DNA of 64,000 nt from Tethya wilhelma (taxonomy: Eukaryota; Porifera; Demospongiae; Tethyida; Tethyidae), in assembly GCA_964030475.1 (NCBI GenBank), contig CAXIPT010000005.1, forward strand, positions 5,771,544 to 5,835,543. The letters are read 5' to 3'. The notes beneath the pieces were generated by a model, which did not search any database, was not told the origin of the DNA, and saw nothing but the letters and a program-made list of their open reading frames with translations. Shown here piece after piece: positions 13,701-25,231 of the stretch. Every line of letters begins with the position of its first letter. Position 1 is the stretch's first letter. The position numbers were made by a program, and so were the translations under genes.

Positions 13701-16700
13701 ACTCCTCTAAGGTAGAGCTCTACCCTCACGGAAAGCCAGTCGGTGTTGACATTGAATCATCTAGCAAACAAGGTGATCTGAAGGCACATGTCATTCACAA
13801 TGACACTAACACCCAGTTGAAGGTCAAGATCAGTAAAGTCACAAAAGGAAAGTACAAGTTTACATTTTCTCCAAAAGAACCAGGCCTCTACCTTCTTCAC
13901 ATCTTTGATCATGGCAGGGAATTACCACAGAGTCCGATTCCCATTAGATATGCTCGACCTGCCATTCCTGAAGCTGTCAAAGTTGATAAACTTCGAGAAA
14001 AGTACTATCTTGGAGAAACTATTCAGTTTGCAGTGGATGCCAAGGAAGCAGGAGATGGAGAGTTGAGTGTCAAGTGTGACAAAGGAAGTGTCAGAGTGAC
14101 AGACAACAAAGATGCAACTTATTCAGTCGACTTCACTCCAACCAACCCAGGACCACATGGTCTTGTTGTAACATGGGCTGACAAGGCAGTACGAGGCAGC
14201 CCATTCACATTCAGTGTGGTTGATCATGCTGAAGAAGAAATGATCAGCTGGCTGTACCTTGTCGATCGCGTTGGTACCAGACACGAACTAGATTTCCCCA
14301 GTGGTTCCCAACTAGAAGTCCCTGCTACAACTGACAATCAACTTCTTTTGAAGATCAAGGTAAAAACACCAGAACACAAGGCCGGAAAACTGTCAGTAGA
14401 TGCTGTGAAGACTGCTACTGGTGAACACGTGAGAGTTGAAATGGGAAAGATTTCTGATGATGTTTTCGAAGCTCTGTTCATTCCTCCATCCGAAGGTGTC
14501 TTTCAAATTGATGCCCACCTAAATGAAGAACAAGTCCCAAACACTCCAGTAGTAGTCAACTACACCAATCCTCCAGCTGTTGCATCAAAATGCAAGATCA
14601 TCGGTTTGGAAAAGTTGCCAGAAACCTTCCAAGTGAACCAACTGATTCAATTCCAGATTGATACACGACTTGCTGGTGATGGTAAACTTAGCATCACTGC
14701 CGAAGGTGTACAGACTAAACCAAAACTGGAAGCCAGAGCCAACAGTGACGAATCTCGTATCGTAGATGTGAACTACATCCCCACGGCTCCTGGCACTCAC
14801 AAACTCAAGATCCTCTGGTCCAATGAACCCATCCCAGAATCTCCACTCAGTTTTGATGTTGAAGGCATTCCAATGTATCCACATGGAAAGTCCATTGTGA
14901 TGGAAAGAGACATAAATGGAAAGCTAAATGAGATTGACGTCTATGCCATCCAGGTAGACACAAAAGCCCGCTTGAAGGTTAAAATCAGCAGAGTTTCCAA
15001 AGGCAAGTACCGTCTCACGTTCAGTCCTAAACAGCCTGGTCTTTATGCCTTGCACATACTTCTGAACAAGAAGGACATCAAGGGAAGCCCAATTTACATC
15101 CGATACCAAGGTCCACCTGATGCTAGCAAGTGTGTTGTGCGTGATTTGAGTGAAGAGAACTACTTACTTGAGCCTGTCACTTTCACGATAGATGCAGTGA
15201 ATGCTGGCAGTGCTTTTCTTAAAGTAGATGTGAAGCCTCCGTCCAAGGGAACCAAAGATGTAGAACTGACAGTCACAGACAACAAAGATGGAACTTATCT
15301 TGTCTCTTGTGTTCCACAAGTCCTTGGCACACACAAATTCCCCATATCCTGGGGTAGCAAGCGTATTCCTGACTCACCAGTTGTTGTAGACGTCCAAAAG
15401 CGAGTGGCCACTGTCAAGAAATCCTTTGGTCCATACACTAATGTCGTAGCTGTTGGCCAATTGGTGTCCCTCTGTGTCACAAATGTTGCCAAATATGTGA
15501 GTGAAAACTTTCTCAAAGTGGAAGTCAGTGCTCTTGAAAGTCAGGACAGACCAACCATATCCAAGCAAGAGGATGGAAGCTACCAGGTTGATCTTGTTCC
15601 AACTGTACCCGACGATTACACCTTGAGTGTCAAGATACACGAGGACCATGTAAAAGGCAGTCCATTCCTAGTAAAAGCTGTTGACAGATCTTCTTTGGCA
15701 GAAGGTTTCCAACACCCTGAAGGTATAATTCACAGTGATGTGGAAGCTGGCCAACCTGTGTGTCTTATTGTCCCGCGTGATGAATCCACTCCTAAGAATC
15801 TTGGTGCTACAACAAAAGGTCCTGAAGGACCTTCTGAGACAGTAGTTATCGATGAACTTGAAAGCTCCTGTGGTTTTGCATTCACTCCTTCAGTGCCTGG
15901 AGAGTATCTTGTTAAAGTGAGAGACTCAGAGTCTGGCAGTGAAGTGTCCACCAGCCCCTACAAAATTACTGCAATCAAGAAGGAATCAGATGCTTCTAAA
16001 GTATTTGTCCCAGAAGAGAGTCAGAAGGTCTTTGCTGAACCTATCCCGGTTGGATCAGTTGCTCAGTTTGACATTGACACCTCTAAAGCTGGATACGGTA
16101 CACTCAAAGTGAAATCTAGTGGCCAGGGAAGAGCTACCTATAAACTGTTGGACAAAGGAGAAGGAATCTATGCCTGTGAAATGTGTCCCCAAGTCGAGGG
16201 AGCCTGCCAGATCAATGTCCTGTGGAAAGATGAACAGATTCGTGACAGTCCGTTTACAGTTAACTACGTCCAACTGTCACATCCAGAGAAGTGTAAGGTG
16301 ACTGATATCCCATCCAGTGTTGTTGTTGGAGACCTACTTTCCTTCAACATTGACACACGTGAAGCAGGAACTGGGAAACTGAACATCAAGATGACCCTTC
16401 CACCTACTTTTAGCACTGCTGAGAAACCTAAGCTGAATGTGATTGACAACAAAGACAGGACATTTACTGCAGAACTCGTACCAAACTATCCAGGTGATCA
16501 CGAGTTTGAAGTTTTGTGGTCTGGAGAACCAGTTCAGGGAAGTCCTTTCAAGGTGCCCGTCATCGAAAAGAAACCTGAAGTAGCTGAAGACCTGAATGAT
16601 ATCCTTGAGGAATTCTTGAAAGAATCTCCGATTGAAGAAACAATTGCTATTGAAGAAATTGTTCTAGATGAGTTGAAACCAGGCCAAGAGGCTGATATTG

Positions 16701-18994
16701 ACATTGACGTTGGTGATGCCAAACCAGGAACACTCTCTGCTACATGCAATGGTGAGGAGTATGGAAATGTTCCCACTGACATTGTGCCTGTTGGACCAGA
16801 TGCCAAGAAGTACAAAATCAAGTTCACTCCACCACAACCAGATCTCTACAAGCTCTCAGTATTCCACAATGACAGAGAGATTAAGAAGTCTCCTTTTATC
16901 ATTGATCTTCGACGAGACAGAGTTGTGGAAGAAGTGGATAGAGTTGTTCGAGAAGACAATGTGGAGACCCTTCCCGACTTTGATTCAATCATGCCTAAGG
17001 ACGAAGAAGAACCAGTCACCATGGAGGAGCCTCCTTTAGAGGAGTTCACCATCTTTGTTGGCAAGACACTCCTGGTGAAAGTCAAACCACACACAGAAGC
17101 CCAAAGGAATGGCAACGTGTCTGCTAATGCAGTTGGTGAAAGACTTGGAAACACAGACATTGTTGCAGCTCACAAAGATGACTACTTTGTAGTCTCCTTC
17201 AACCCCAGTGAGCCTGATCGTTACACATTGGACATCAAACTGAATGAGGAGTCCATTCCACGCAGTCCATTCATTGTCAATTACATCATGCCTCCAACCG
17301 ATCCCTCCAAGTGCAAGATACTCGCAGCAGATGAACTCCAAGAGGTGGTTGAAGTTGGTGATGTTGTTACTTTCCTTGTGAATGCAAAGGAAGCTGGTCC
17401 AGGAGACCTTACTGTCTCAGTGAATCCACCACCAACAGAAGCAGAGGTGCAGGAACACTCCAAGCTCAGTGTCACTAAAATGCCAGAAGAAGCTGCCACT
17501 TTCGACGTGACCTACATTCCTCACTCGCAAGGTTACCACTCTCTGAACCTGTTGTGGGCAGATCAGGCCATTCCTCAGTCACCAGTCAAGATACTGGCAG
17601 TTGACTCCTCTAAGGTAGAGCTCTACCCTCACGGAAAGCCAGTCAGTGTTGACATTGAATCATCTAGCAAACAAGGTGATCTGAAAGCACATGTCGTCCA
17701 CAATGACACTAACACCCAGTTGAAGGTCAAGATCAGTAAAGTCACAAAAGGAAAGTACAAGTTTACATTTTCTCCAAAAGAACCAGGCCTCTACTTTCTT
17801 CACATCTTTGATCATGGCAAAGAGTTGCCACAGAGTCCGATTCCCATTAAATATGCTCGACCCGCCATTCCTGAAGCTGTCAAAGTGGATAAGCTTCGAG
17901 AAAAGTACTATCTTGGAGAAACTATCCAGTTTGCAGTGGATGCCAAAGAAGCAGGAGATGGAGAGTTGAGTGTCAAGTGTGACAAAGGAAGCGTTAGAGT
18001 GACAGACAACAAAGATGCAACCTATTCAGTTGACTTCACTCCAACCAACCCAGGACCACATGGTCTCGTGATAACATGGGCTGACAAGGCAGTACGAGGC
18101 AGTCCATTCACATTCAGTGTGGTTGATCATGCTGAAGAGGAAATGATCAGCTGGCTGTACCTTGTCGATCGAGTTGGCACCAGACACGAACTAGATTTCC
18201 CCAGTGGTTCCCAATTAGAAGTCCCTGCTACAACTGACAACGAACTTCTTTTGAAGATCAAGGTAAAAACACCAGAACACAAAGCTGGAAAACTGTCAGT
18301 TGATGCTGTGAAGACTGCTACTGGTGAACACGTGAGAGTTGAAATGAGAAAGATTTCTGATGATATTTTCGAAGCTCTGTTCATTCCTCCATCCGAAGGT
18401 GTCTTTCAAATTGATGCCCACCTAAATGAAGAACAAGTCCCAAACACTCCAGTAGTAGTCAACTACACCAATCCTCCAGCTGTTGCATCAAAATGCAAGA
18501 TCATTGGATTAGAAAAGTTGCCAGAAACTTTCCAAGTGAACCAACTGATTCCATTCCAGATTGACACACGACTTGCTGGTGATGGTAAACTTAGCATCAC
18601 TGCCGAAGGTGTACAGACTAAACCAAAACTAGAAGCCAGAGCCAATAGTGACGAATCTCGTATCGTAGATGTGAACTACATCCCCACGGCTCCTGGCACT
18701 CACAAACTCAAGATCCTCTGGTCCAATGAACCCATCCCAGAATCTCCACTCAGTTTTGACGTTGAAGCCATTCCAATGTATCCACATGGAAAGTCCATTG
18801 TGATGGAAAGAGACATAAATGGAAAGCTAAATGAGATTGACGTCTATGCCATCCAGGTAGATACAAAAGCCCGCTTGAAGGTTAAAATCAGCAGAGTTTC
18901 CAAAGGCAAGTACCGTCTCACGTTCAGTCCTAAACAGCCTGGTCTTTATGCCTTACACATACTTCTACAAAGGAGAAGGAATCTACGCCTGTGA
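7784..18994 (+). CDS. giant three-CH filamin (Jitterbug-type), N-terminal part up to the frameshift
   Basis: Actin crosslinker. Exon 1 (7784-8010) and exon 2 (8105-8205) join in phase to a huge exon starting at 9093. The N-terminus has three calponin-homology domains: CH1 across the first three exons (TFASWINVCLEAKG), CH2 around 9220-9520 and CH3 around 9530-9830. Conventional filamins have two; three CH domains are the hallmark of Drosophila Jitterbug-like filamins. About 30 filamin-type Ig repeats of roughly 95 residues follow, each ending in a G/R-S-P-F motif. ATG 7784 is the first of two adjacent in-frame ATGs. The frame reads correctly to about 18966 and then runs into a stop at 18994, because a block corresponding to 15064-16151 is missing from the second internal repeat. 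The rod continues in another frame, so this entry and the next are one gene. Without the shift the protein would be near 5,000 residues, about twice a vertebrate filamin. Confidence 0.9.
12766..16676 (+). repeat. filamin internal block, unit A (3.9 kb)
   Basis: First of three near-identical blocks of coding DNA. The motif CCAAGAGGCT is at 12781 here and its equivalents are at 16684 and 19499, so A to B is 3,903 bp (1,301 codons, in frame) and B to C is 2,815 bp. Each block holds about a dozen Ig repeats and ends near the KVFVPEESQKVF segment and the two following Ig repeats. Silent and missense differences are scattered and sparse. Confidence 0.9.
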
Positions 18995-19491
18995 AATGAG
19001 TCCCCAAGTCGAGGGAGCCTGCCAGATCAATGTCCTGTGGAAAGATGAACAGATTCGTGACAGTCCGTTTACAGTTAACTACGTCCAACTGTCACATCCA
19101 GAGAAGTGTAAGGTGACTGATATCCCATCCAGTGTTGTTGTTGGAGACCCGCTTTCCTTCAACATTGACACACGTGAAGCTGGAACTGGGAAATGGAACA
19201 TCAAGATGACCCTTCCACCTACTTTTAGCACTGCTGAGAAGCCTAAGCTGAATGTGATTGACAACAAAGACAGGACATTTACTGCAGATCTCGTACCAAA
19301 CTATCCAGGTGATCACGAGTTTGAAGTTTTGTGGTCTGGAGAACCAGTTCAGGGAAGTCCTTTCAAAGTGCCCGTCATCGAAAAGAAACCTGAAGTAGCT
19401 GAAGACCTGAATGATATCCTTGAGGAATTCTTGAAAGAATCTCCAATTGAAGAAACAATTGCTATTGAAGAAATTGTTCTAGATGAGATTA
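16677..19491 (+). repeat. filamin internal block, unit B (deleted)
   Basis: Second copy of the block, 1,088 bp shorter than unit A. The join is at 18966/18967, where sequence matching 15063 passes directly into sequence matching 16152. Because 1,088 is not a multiple of three, the reading frame changes at the join. Confidence 0.9.
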
Positions 19492-22400
19492 AACCAGGCC
19501 AAGAGGCTGATATTGACATTGACGTTGGTGATGCCAAACCAGGAACACTCTCTGCTACATGCAATGGTGAGGAGTATGGAAATGTTCCCACTGACATTGT
19601 GCCTGTTGGACCAGATGCCAAGAAGTACAAAATCAAGTTCACTCCACCACAACCAGATCTCTACAAGCTCTCAGTGTTCCACAATGAGAAAGAGATTAGA
19701 AAGTCTCCTTTCATCATTGATCTTCGACGAGACAGAATTGTTGAGGAAGTGGATAGAGTTTTTCGAGAAGACAATGTGGAGACCCTTCCCGACTTTGATT
19801 CAATCATGCCTAAGGACGAGGAAGAACCAGTCACCATGGAGGAGCCTCCTTCAGAGGAGTTCACCATCTTTGTTGGCAAGACACTCCTGGTGAAAGTCAA
19901 ACCACACACAGAAGCCCAAAGGAATGGCAAGGTGTCTGCTAATGCAGTTGGTGAAAGACTTGGAAATACAGACATTGTTGCAGCTCACAAAGATGACTAC
20001 TTTGTAGTCTCCTTCAACCCCAGTGAGCCTGATCGTTACACAGTGGACATCAAACTGAATGAGGAGTCCATTCCACGCAGTCCATTCATTGTCAATTACA
20101 TCATGCCTCCAACCGATCCCTCCAAGTGCAAGATACTAGCAGCAGATGAACTCCAAGAGGTGGTTGAAGTTGGTGATGTTGTTACTTTCATTGTAAATGC
20201 AAAGGAAGCTGGTCCAGGAGACCTTACTGTCTCAGTGAATCCACCACCAACAGAAGCAGAGGTGCAGGAACACTCCAAGCTCAGTGTCACTAAAATGCCA
20301 GAAGAAGCTGCCACTTTCGACGTGACCTACATTCCTCACTCGCAAGGTTACCACTCTCTGAACCTGTTGTGGGCAGATCAGGCCATTCCTCAGTCACCAG
20401 TGAAGATACTGGCAGTTGACTCCTCTAAGGTAGAGCTCTACCCTCACGGAAAGCCAGTCGGTGTTGACATTGAATCATCTAGCAAACAAGGTGATCTGAA
20501 AGCACATGTCGTCCACAATGACACTAACACCCAGTTGAAGGTCAAGATCAGTAAAGTCACAAAAGGAAAGTACAAGTTTACATTTTCTCCAAAAGAACCA
20601 GGCCTCTACTTTCTTCACATCTTTGATCATGGCAGGGAGTTGCCACAGAGTCCGATTCCCATTAGATATGCTCGACCCGCCATTCCTGAAGCTGTCAAAG
20701 TGGATAAGCTTCGAGAAAAGTACTATCTTGGAGAAACTATCCAGTTTGCAGTGGATGCCAAGGAAGCAGGAGATGGAGAGTTGAGTGTCAAGTGTGACAA
20801 AGGAAGCGTTAGAGTGACAGACAACAAAGATGCAACCTATTCAGTCGACTTCACTCCAACCAACCCAGGACCACATGGTCTCGTGATAACATGGGCTGAC
20901 AAGGCAGTACGAAGCAGTCCATTCACATTCAGTGTGGTTGATCATGCTGAAGAGGAAATGATCAGCTGGCTGTACCTTGTCGATCGCGTTGGTACCAGAC
21001 ACGAACTAGATTTCCCCAGTGGTTCCCAACTAGAAGTCCCTGCTACAACTGACAACCAACTTCTTTTGAAGATCAAGGTAAAAACACCAGAACACAAAGC
21101 TGGAAAACTGTCAGTTGATGCTGTGAAGACTGCTACTGGTGAACACGTTAGAGTTGAAACTGGAAAGATATCTGATGATGTTTTCGAAGCTCTGTTCATT
21201 CCTCCATCTGAAGGTGTCTTTCAAATTGATGCCCACCTAAATGAAGAACAAGTCCCAAACACTCCAGTAGTGGTCAACTACATCAATCCTCCAGCTGTTG
21301 CATCAAAATGCAAGATCATTGGATTAGAAAAGTTGCCAGAAACCTTCCAAGTGAACCAACTGATTCCATTCCAGATTGACACACGACTTGCTGGTGATGG
21401 TAAACTTAGCATCACTGCCGAAGGTGTACAGACTAAACCAAAACTGGAAGCCAGAGCCAACCGTGATGAATCTCGTATCGTAGATGTGAACTACATCCCC
21501 ATGGCTCCTGGCACTCACAAACTCAAGATCCTCTGGTCCAGTGAGCCCATCCCAGAATCTCCACTCAGTTTTGATGTTGAAGCCATTCCAATGTATCCAC
21601 ATGGAAAGTCCATTGTGATGGAAAGAGACATAAATGGAAAGCTAAATGAGATTGATGTCTATGCCATCCAGGAAGACACAAAAGCCCGCTTGAAGGTTAA
21701 AATCAGCAGAGTTTCCAAAGGCAAGTACCGTCTCATGTTCAGTCCTAAACAGCCTGGTCTTTATGCCTTGCACATACTTCTGAACAAGAAGGACATCAAG
21801 GGAAGCCCAATTTACATCCGATACCAAGGTCCACCTGATGCTAGCAAGTGTGTTGTTCGTGATTTGAGTGAAGAGAACTACTTACTTGAGCCTGTCACTT
21901 TCACAATAGATGCAGTGAAAGCTGGCAGTGCTGCTCTGAAGGTAGATGTGAAGCCTCCGTCCAAGGGAACTAAAGATGTGGAACTGACAGTCACAGACAA
22001 CAAAGATGGAACTTATCTTGTCTCTTGTGTTCCACAAGTCCTTGGCACACACAAATTCCCCATATCCTGGGGTAGCAAGCGTATTCCTGGCTCACCAGTT
22101 GTAGTAGACGTCCAAAAGCGAGTGGCCACTGTCAAGAAATCCTTTGGTCCACACACTAATGTCGTAGCTGTTGGCCAATTGGTGTCCCTCTGTGTCACAA
22201 ATGTTGCCAAATATGTGAGTGAAAACTTTCTCAAAGTGGAAGTCAGTGCTCTTGAAAGTCAGGACAGGCCAACCATATCCAAGCAAGAGGATGGAAGCTA
22301 CCAGGTTGACCTTGTTCCAACTGTACCTGACGATTACACCTTGAGTGTCAAGATACACGAGGAACATGTACAAGGCAGTCCATTCCTAGTAAAAGCTGTC

Positions 22401-24374
22401 GACAGATCTTCTTTGGCAGAAGGTTTCCTACACCCTGAAGGTATAATTCACAGTGATGTGGAAGCTGGCCAACCTGTGTGTCTTATTGTCCCACGTGACG
22501 AATCCACTCCTAAAAATCTTAGTGCCACGACAAAAGGTCCTGAAGGACCTTGTGAGACAACAGTTATCGATGAACTTGAAAGCTCCTGTGGTTTTGCATT
22601 CACTCCTCCTGTGCCTGGAGAGTATCTTGTTAAAGTGAGAGACTCAGGGTCTGGCAGTGAAGTGTCCACCAGCCCCTACAAGATTACTGCAATCAAGAAG
22701 GAATCAGATGCTTCCAAAGTATTTGTCCCAGAAGAGAGTCAGAAGGTCTTTGCTGAGCCAATACCACTTGGATCAGTTGCAGCTTTTGACATAGACACCT
22801 CTAAAGCTGGATACGGTACACTCAGCGTCAAGTCTAGTGGGCCTGGAAAAGCTGACATCAAGTTGTTCGAAAAGGGAGATGCTGTCTATCGCTGTGAAAT
22901 CACTCCTCAAGAAGAAGGAGCCTGCTATCTTGATATTCTTTGGAAAGACGAAAGCATTAGAGGTAGTCCATTTACTCTTAAATTCTGCACTGTGACCGGA
23001 TTGAGTCTAGAAGGAGAAAACCTTAACATTGGAACGCAGTACAATTTTAGAGTTGACTGTGAGAAGGTGTATGCTGGCCTTCTGGAAATTACCTGTGAAG
23101 ACTCGGAAGCAGCCGAAATATTGATCATCCAAGCTGATGACCAGAGAGGGTATGAGTGTACCATTGTTGCCAAGAAGGAAGGAGACTATAAGATGTCAGT
23201 CAAGTACAATGGGAGTCACATTGCTGGCAGTCCATTTAATGCCCACTTCAAGAAATCAGCTGGTGCCAACCTGTCTTTCTCACTGAATGCTGAAGGCGCT
23301 GACACCAGTGATATATCAGCAACTGCTCAGAGTACATCAACTCTAGAGGATGTACCTCTCCAGCTCACTCAATTGCTTGGTGGAAACTACAACATTGAAC
23401 TAGTACCAACACAAGGACTCGAATACTTCCTGACAATCAAGTGTCGTGTCAAGATCAAAGCCAATGAAGAGAAGATTCTTGGTTCACCATTCTCACTCTC
23501 TTACACCAAGCTAGCTAGTGATGCATCAAAGTGCCGTGTTGAAGGAGATTTCTCAGACGTACAAGTTGGAGAGTGGTCAACCTTCTTCGTTGAAACTGGG
23601 GGTGCTGGTAGTGGAGAGTTGGCAGTCTCTATTGATGGAGAAGTTGGTCCTGAAACTAATGTCACCTCTGTCTCTCCCTCAAAGTTCAAAGTGCAGTATC
23701 GATTGTGGAGAAGTGGAACGTATCGTATATCCATCACCTGGGATGGACAACAGATTCCAGGTAGTCCGTTTGAAGTCCACGGTCAGACTCCAAAAGCTAT
23801 TACTGCCTTTGGCTCACCAGTCTTTCCGACCGAAGTTACACAAGGAAAACCTCTTGAATTCACCTTAAAGCCAGAAGCTCCTCTTGAAGAAGGCACTCTC
23901 AGTATCTTTGCCCAGTCCAAACTCTATGGCACAATCCCAGGTACGGTAACTTCTGACGAAAGTGGTGCATACAAATGCAGTGTTGACATCAAGCATCCTG
24001 GTCGATATTCAGTTGCTGTTACTTGGAACAACATCCCTATTCAAGGAACGCCATTTGAAGTGAAAGTCGTCCAACCCCCTAAACCAGAAAATGTACGTGT
24101 GTATGGTCCTGGCCTCCAAGATGGGCAAGTGGGTCGAACTGGAGAGTTCACGATTGAAACAATCAACGCTGGATCAGGCACTCTCTCTGTGAACGTGAAG
24201 GGCCCCAAGGGAATGAAGATTAACCTCGAACGAAGTCCGGACAGCGACCGAGTCATCACTGCACGATACGAGTCTGAGAGTGCTGGTCTGTACTCCTTTG
24301 AGGTGGAATGGTCGGGAGTGCACGTTCCTGGTAGCCCATTTGCAGTTGACATCAAAGCCATACCCACTGATTAA
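18948..24374 (+). CDS. giant filamin, C-terminal part after the frameshift
   Basis: Continuation of the three-CH filamin in a different frame. It begins in the middle of an Ig repeat, with no CH domain, promoter or sensible start codon, so it is not an independent gene as written. It encodes about 19 filamin Ig repeats: the end of unit B, the whole of unit C, and then a divergent C-terminal set from about 22980 to the stop at 24372-24374. The last repeats keep the filamin pattern (LYSFEVEWSGVHVPGSPF) and presumably include the dimerisation repeat, as in other filamins. No hinge insert was recognised. If the 1,088-bp gap in unit B is an assembly collapse, this and the previous entry read as one open exon of roughly 16 kb. 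Confidence 0.88.
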   Translation: MPYTYFYKGEGIYACEMSPQVEGACQINVLWKDEQIRDSPFTVNYVQLSHPEKCKVTDIPSSVVVGDPLSFNIDTREAGTGKWNIKMTLPPTFSTAEKPKLNVIDNKDRTFTADLVPNYPGDHEFEVLWSGEPVQGSPFKVPVIEKKPEVAEDLNDILEEFLKESPIEETIAIEEIVLDEIKPGQEADIDIDVGDAKPGTLSATCNGEEYGNVPTDIVPVGPDAKKYKIKFTPPQPDLYKLSVFHNEKEIRKSPFIIDLRRDRIVEEVDRVFREDNVETLPDFDSIMPKDEEEPVTMEEPPSEEFTIFVGKTLLVKVKPHTEAQRNGKVSANAVGERLGNTDIVAAHKDDYFVVSFNPSEPDRYTVDIKLNEESIPRSPFIVNYIMPPTDPSKCKILAADELQEVVEVGDVVTFIVNAKEAGPGDLTVSVNPPPTEAEVQEHSKLSVTKMPEEAATFDVTYIPHSQGYHSLNLLWADQAIPQSPVKILAVDSSKVELYPHGKPVGVDIESSSKQGDLKAHVVHNDTNTQLKVKISKVTKGKYKFTFSPKEPGLYFLHIFDHGRELPQSPIPIRYARPAIPEAVKVDKLREKYYLGETIQFAVDAKEAGDGELSVKCDKGSVRVTDNKDATYSVDFTPTNPGPHGLVITWADKAVRSSPFTFSVVDHAEEEMISWLYLVDRVGTRHELDFPSGSQLEVPATTDNQLLLKIKVKTPEHKAGKLSVDAVKTATGEHVRVETGKISDDVFEALFIPPSEGVFQIDAHLNEEQVPNTPVVVNYINPPAVASKCKIIGLEKLPETFQVNQLIPFQIDTRLAGDGKLSITAEGVQTKPKLEARANRDESRIVDVNYIPMAPGTHKLKILWSSEPIPESPLSFDVEAIPMYPHGKSIVMERDINGKLNEIDVYAIQEDTKARLKVKISRVSKGKYRLMFSPKQPGLYALHILLNKKDIKGSPIYIRYQGPPDASKCVVRDLSEENYLLEPVTFTIDAVKAGSAALKVDVKPPSKGTKDVELTVTDNKDGTYLVSCVPQVLGTHKFPISWGSKRIPGSPVVVDVQKRVATVKKSFGPHTNVVAVGQLVSLCVTNVAKYVSENFLKVEVSALESQDRPTISKQEDGSYQVDLVPTVPDDYTLSVKIHEEHVQGSPFLVKAVDRSSLAEGFLHPEGIIHSDVEAGQPVCLIVPRDESTPKNLSATTKGPEGPCETTVIDELESSCGFAFTPPVPGEYLVKVRDSGSGSEVSTSPYKITAIKKESDASKVFVPEESQKVFAEPIPLGSVAAFDIDTSKAGYGTLSVKSSGPGKADIKLFEKGDAVYRCEITPQEEGACYLDILWKDESIRGSPFTLKFCTVTGLSLEGENLNIGTQYNFRVDCEKVYAGLLEITCEDSEAAEILIIQADDQRGYECTIVAKKEGDYKMSVKYNGSHIAGSPFNAHFKKSAGANLSFSLNAEGADTSDISATAQSTSTLEDVPLQLTQLLGGNYNIELVPTQGLEYFLTIKCRVKIKANEEKILGSPFSLSYTKLASDASKCRVEGDFSDVQVGEWSTFFVETGGAGSGELAVSIDGEVGPETNVTSVSPSKFKVQYRLWRSGTYRISITWDGQQIPGSPFEVHGQTPKAITAFGSPVFPTEVTQGKPLEFTLKPEAPLEEGTLSIFAQSKLYGTIPGTVTSDESGAYKCSVDIKHPGRYSVAVTWNNIPIQGTPFEVKVVQPPKPENVRVYGPGLQDGQVGRTGEFTIETINAGSGTLSVNVKGPKGMKINLERSPDSDRVITARYESESAGLYSFEVEWSGVHVPGSPFAVDIKAIPTD
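19492..22980 (+). repeat. filamin internal block, unit C
   Basis: Third copy of the block, full length like unit A. It retains the segment missing from B (for example the NKKDIKGSPIYIRYQG repeat at 21780-21830). Its 3' end diverges from A from about 22740 onward, where the unique C-terminal Ig repeats begin. Confidence 0.88.
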
Positions 24375-24649
24375 ATGGCTATAGCATTATAGTGTAGTGT
24401 TTATAAACTATTTTTGATACCAAGTTAGCTATATTTTAATTTTCTTATAAGAATTTGGTGAACCCTCTATTTAGAATAGTTACTTAGTCTTTTTTTGTTA
24501 TTGTTGTTGGCTGTTTACTATTGTTACACTTGAGTAGTGAACTACATTATTGTAAAAGGTATATCTTATTATTATGAAATTTAGTTTAATATAAACTTTT
24601 GATTGAACAACCAGTGAAACCATACGTAGGCCATTGCAGCAAATACATG
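24375..24649. other. 3' flank of filamin gene
   Basis: AT-rich 3' UTR and flank. No canonical AATAAA was seen; AATATA near 24591 is a weak alternative poly(A) signal. No other feature was recognised. Confidence 0.5.
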
Positions 24650-25231
24650 CGAGATGCGACATGCAACATTCAATTGAAACATTGAAAAGATAATTTAATC
24701 ATAATGTTTCAATTGACTTTAATCTTTTCAATGTTTCAATTGACTGTTGCATGTCGCATGTTGAATGTCGCATGTCGCATGTCGTATGTCGCATCTTGAA
24801 TGTCGAATGTTACCCACTTAAAATGCTCTCACCTTAAGGAGCGACATGTGACATACGACATGCGACATGCAACATGCGACATGCAACAGTCAATTGAAAC
24901 ATTGAAGATTAAAGTCAATTGAAACATTATATATATTAAAGATTAATCTTTTATCTTTTCAATTGAATGTTGCATGTCGCTCCTTAAGGTAGTAGCATTT
25001 TAAGTGGGTAACAATTAACATTCAACATTCGAGATGCGACATGCGACATACGATTTGCGACATGCAACATGCGACATTCAACATGCGACATACGACATTC
25101 GACATGCAACATTCGACATGCAACATTCGACATTTTGACATTCAATTGAAACATTGAAAAGATTAAAGATTAATCTTTATCTTTAATTTAATTTCTTTAA
25201 TCTTTTCAATGTGTCAATCGCATGTCGCATC
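24650..25231. mobile_element. foldback element with ATGYRRC-type heptamer arrays
   Basis: The ends are inverted copies (GATGCGACATGC... at the left, ...GCATGTCGCATC at the right), followed inwardly by CAATTGAAACATTGAAAAG-type arms. Inside, heptamers of the form CATGCGA, CATGCAA and CATACGA are arrayed in both orientations. A second, nested inverted repeat brackets the centre (GTTACCCACTTAAAATGC at 24809 against its reverse complement near 25000). The structure is nested palindromes without an ORF, as expected of a non-autonomous foldback element. Confidence 0.65.

Noticed and set aside
18948..24374. A second independent filamin gene
   Set aside because: No CH domains, promoter or proper start; it begins in the middle of an Ig repeat exactly at the deletion join.
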